Position numbers and translations under genes: made by a program. From Pseudomonadota bacterium (GTDB lineage: Bacteria > Pseudomonadota > Gammaproteobacteria > Burkholderiales > Gallionellaceae): a DNA stretch of 37,477 nucleotides. The notes under the pieces were generated by a model. It searched no databases. It had not been told where the DNA came from and saw nothing but the letters and a program-made list of their open reading frames with translations. Below, in pieces: positions 37,379-37,477 of this stretch. The stretch lies in NCBI GenBank assembly GCA_021821945.1, contig JAJZTF010000019.1, forward strand, positions 1 to 37,477, written 5' to 3'. Numbering within the stretch: position 1 is the first letter of the stretch; each line of letters begins with the position of its first letter.

Positions 37379-37477
37379 TCAGGCGATCATATTGCTGGTT
37401 AAATCCAGCACATGCAAATTCCACGGCAACAGGGCTTCAAATTCTTCCAGCGTCTTGGCGGCAGGCAGCTGACGCAT
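37379..37477 (-). CDS. Unidentified reading frame running into the right edge (partial)
   Basis: A frame of 32 codons (MRQLPAAKTLEEFEALLPWN then LHVLDLTSNMIA and TGA) reaches the last base of the window. Its first visible codon is ATG, but it may begin outside. The sequence looks protein-like with a helical start, but I do not recognise it. It ends one base before the stop that interrupts the nucleotidyltransferase frame. Confidence 0.3.
   Translation of the reverse strand: MRQLPAAKTLEEFEALLPWNLHVLDLTSNMIA

Overview
The window reads as chromosomal DNA of a betaproteobacterium. The basis is gene order (gyrA-serC-pheA-hisC-tyrA-aroA/cmk-rpsA-ihfB-lapA-lapB and rimP-nusA-infB-rbfA-truB-rpsO-pnp), a kinase-only HldE, and the protein family types. 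A relative of Nitrosomonadales/Gallionellaceae is my best guess, but this is an inference from family resemblance and no search was run. From about 250 to 32,600 almost everything is on the minus strand and is core housekeeping. From about 34,110 to the right edge the content is accessory and partly decayed.

Layout, left to right. The end of a GGDEF protein on the plus strand converges on the translation/RNA-decay operon rimP-nusA-infB-rbfA-truB-rpsO-pnp, which reads leftward. Next come nadE, an OmpA-family porin gene with a strong terminator, and the pair rnr-rlmB. A plus-strand tRNA-Leu(CAG) has a promoter that physically overlaps the divergent rnr promoter. Then follow an envelope/LPS cluster (lapA-lapB-pyrF-hldE kinase-hldD) and a long supraoperon: gyrA-serC-serA-pheA-hisC-aroF-(TMEM175-like channel)-tyrA-(aroA::cmk fusion)-rpsA-ihfB. 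Many of its junctions are ATGA overlaps, so translation is probably coupled. The supraoperon joins the shikimate entry step (DAHP synthase), EPSP synthase, both chorismate-to-aromatic branches and an aminotransferase with serine synthesis, DNA gyrase, CMP kinase, ribosomal protein S1 and IHF-beta.

Divergent from gyrA, the plus strand carries ubiG-gph. After gph the synteny stops. The sequence then holds a perfect 20-bp palindrome, a decayed transposase N-terminus, a Phd/VapC-type toxin-antitoxin pair with a palindromic operator, a 65-codon remnant resembling DUF6933 with an in-frame stop, a type I restriction-modification hsdM with no hsdS after it, and an N-terminally truncated nucleotidyltransferase-like gene. 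This looks like a much-rearranged defence/mobile region.

The items most worth a second look are: the TMEM175-like channel embedded in the aromatic operon; the aroA-cmk fusion; the interlocked tRNA-Leu/rnr promoters; a possible attenuator in the rimP-nusA leader; an Asn-to-Thr change in the G4 motif of IF-2; and the orphaned hsdM in a scarred island. I did not find a clearly new multi-gene system.
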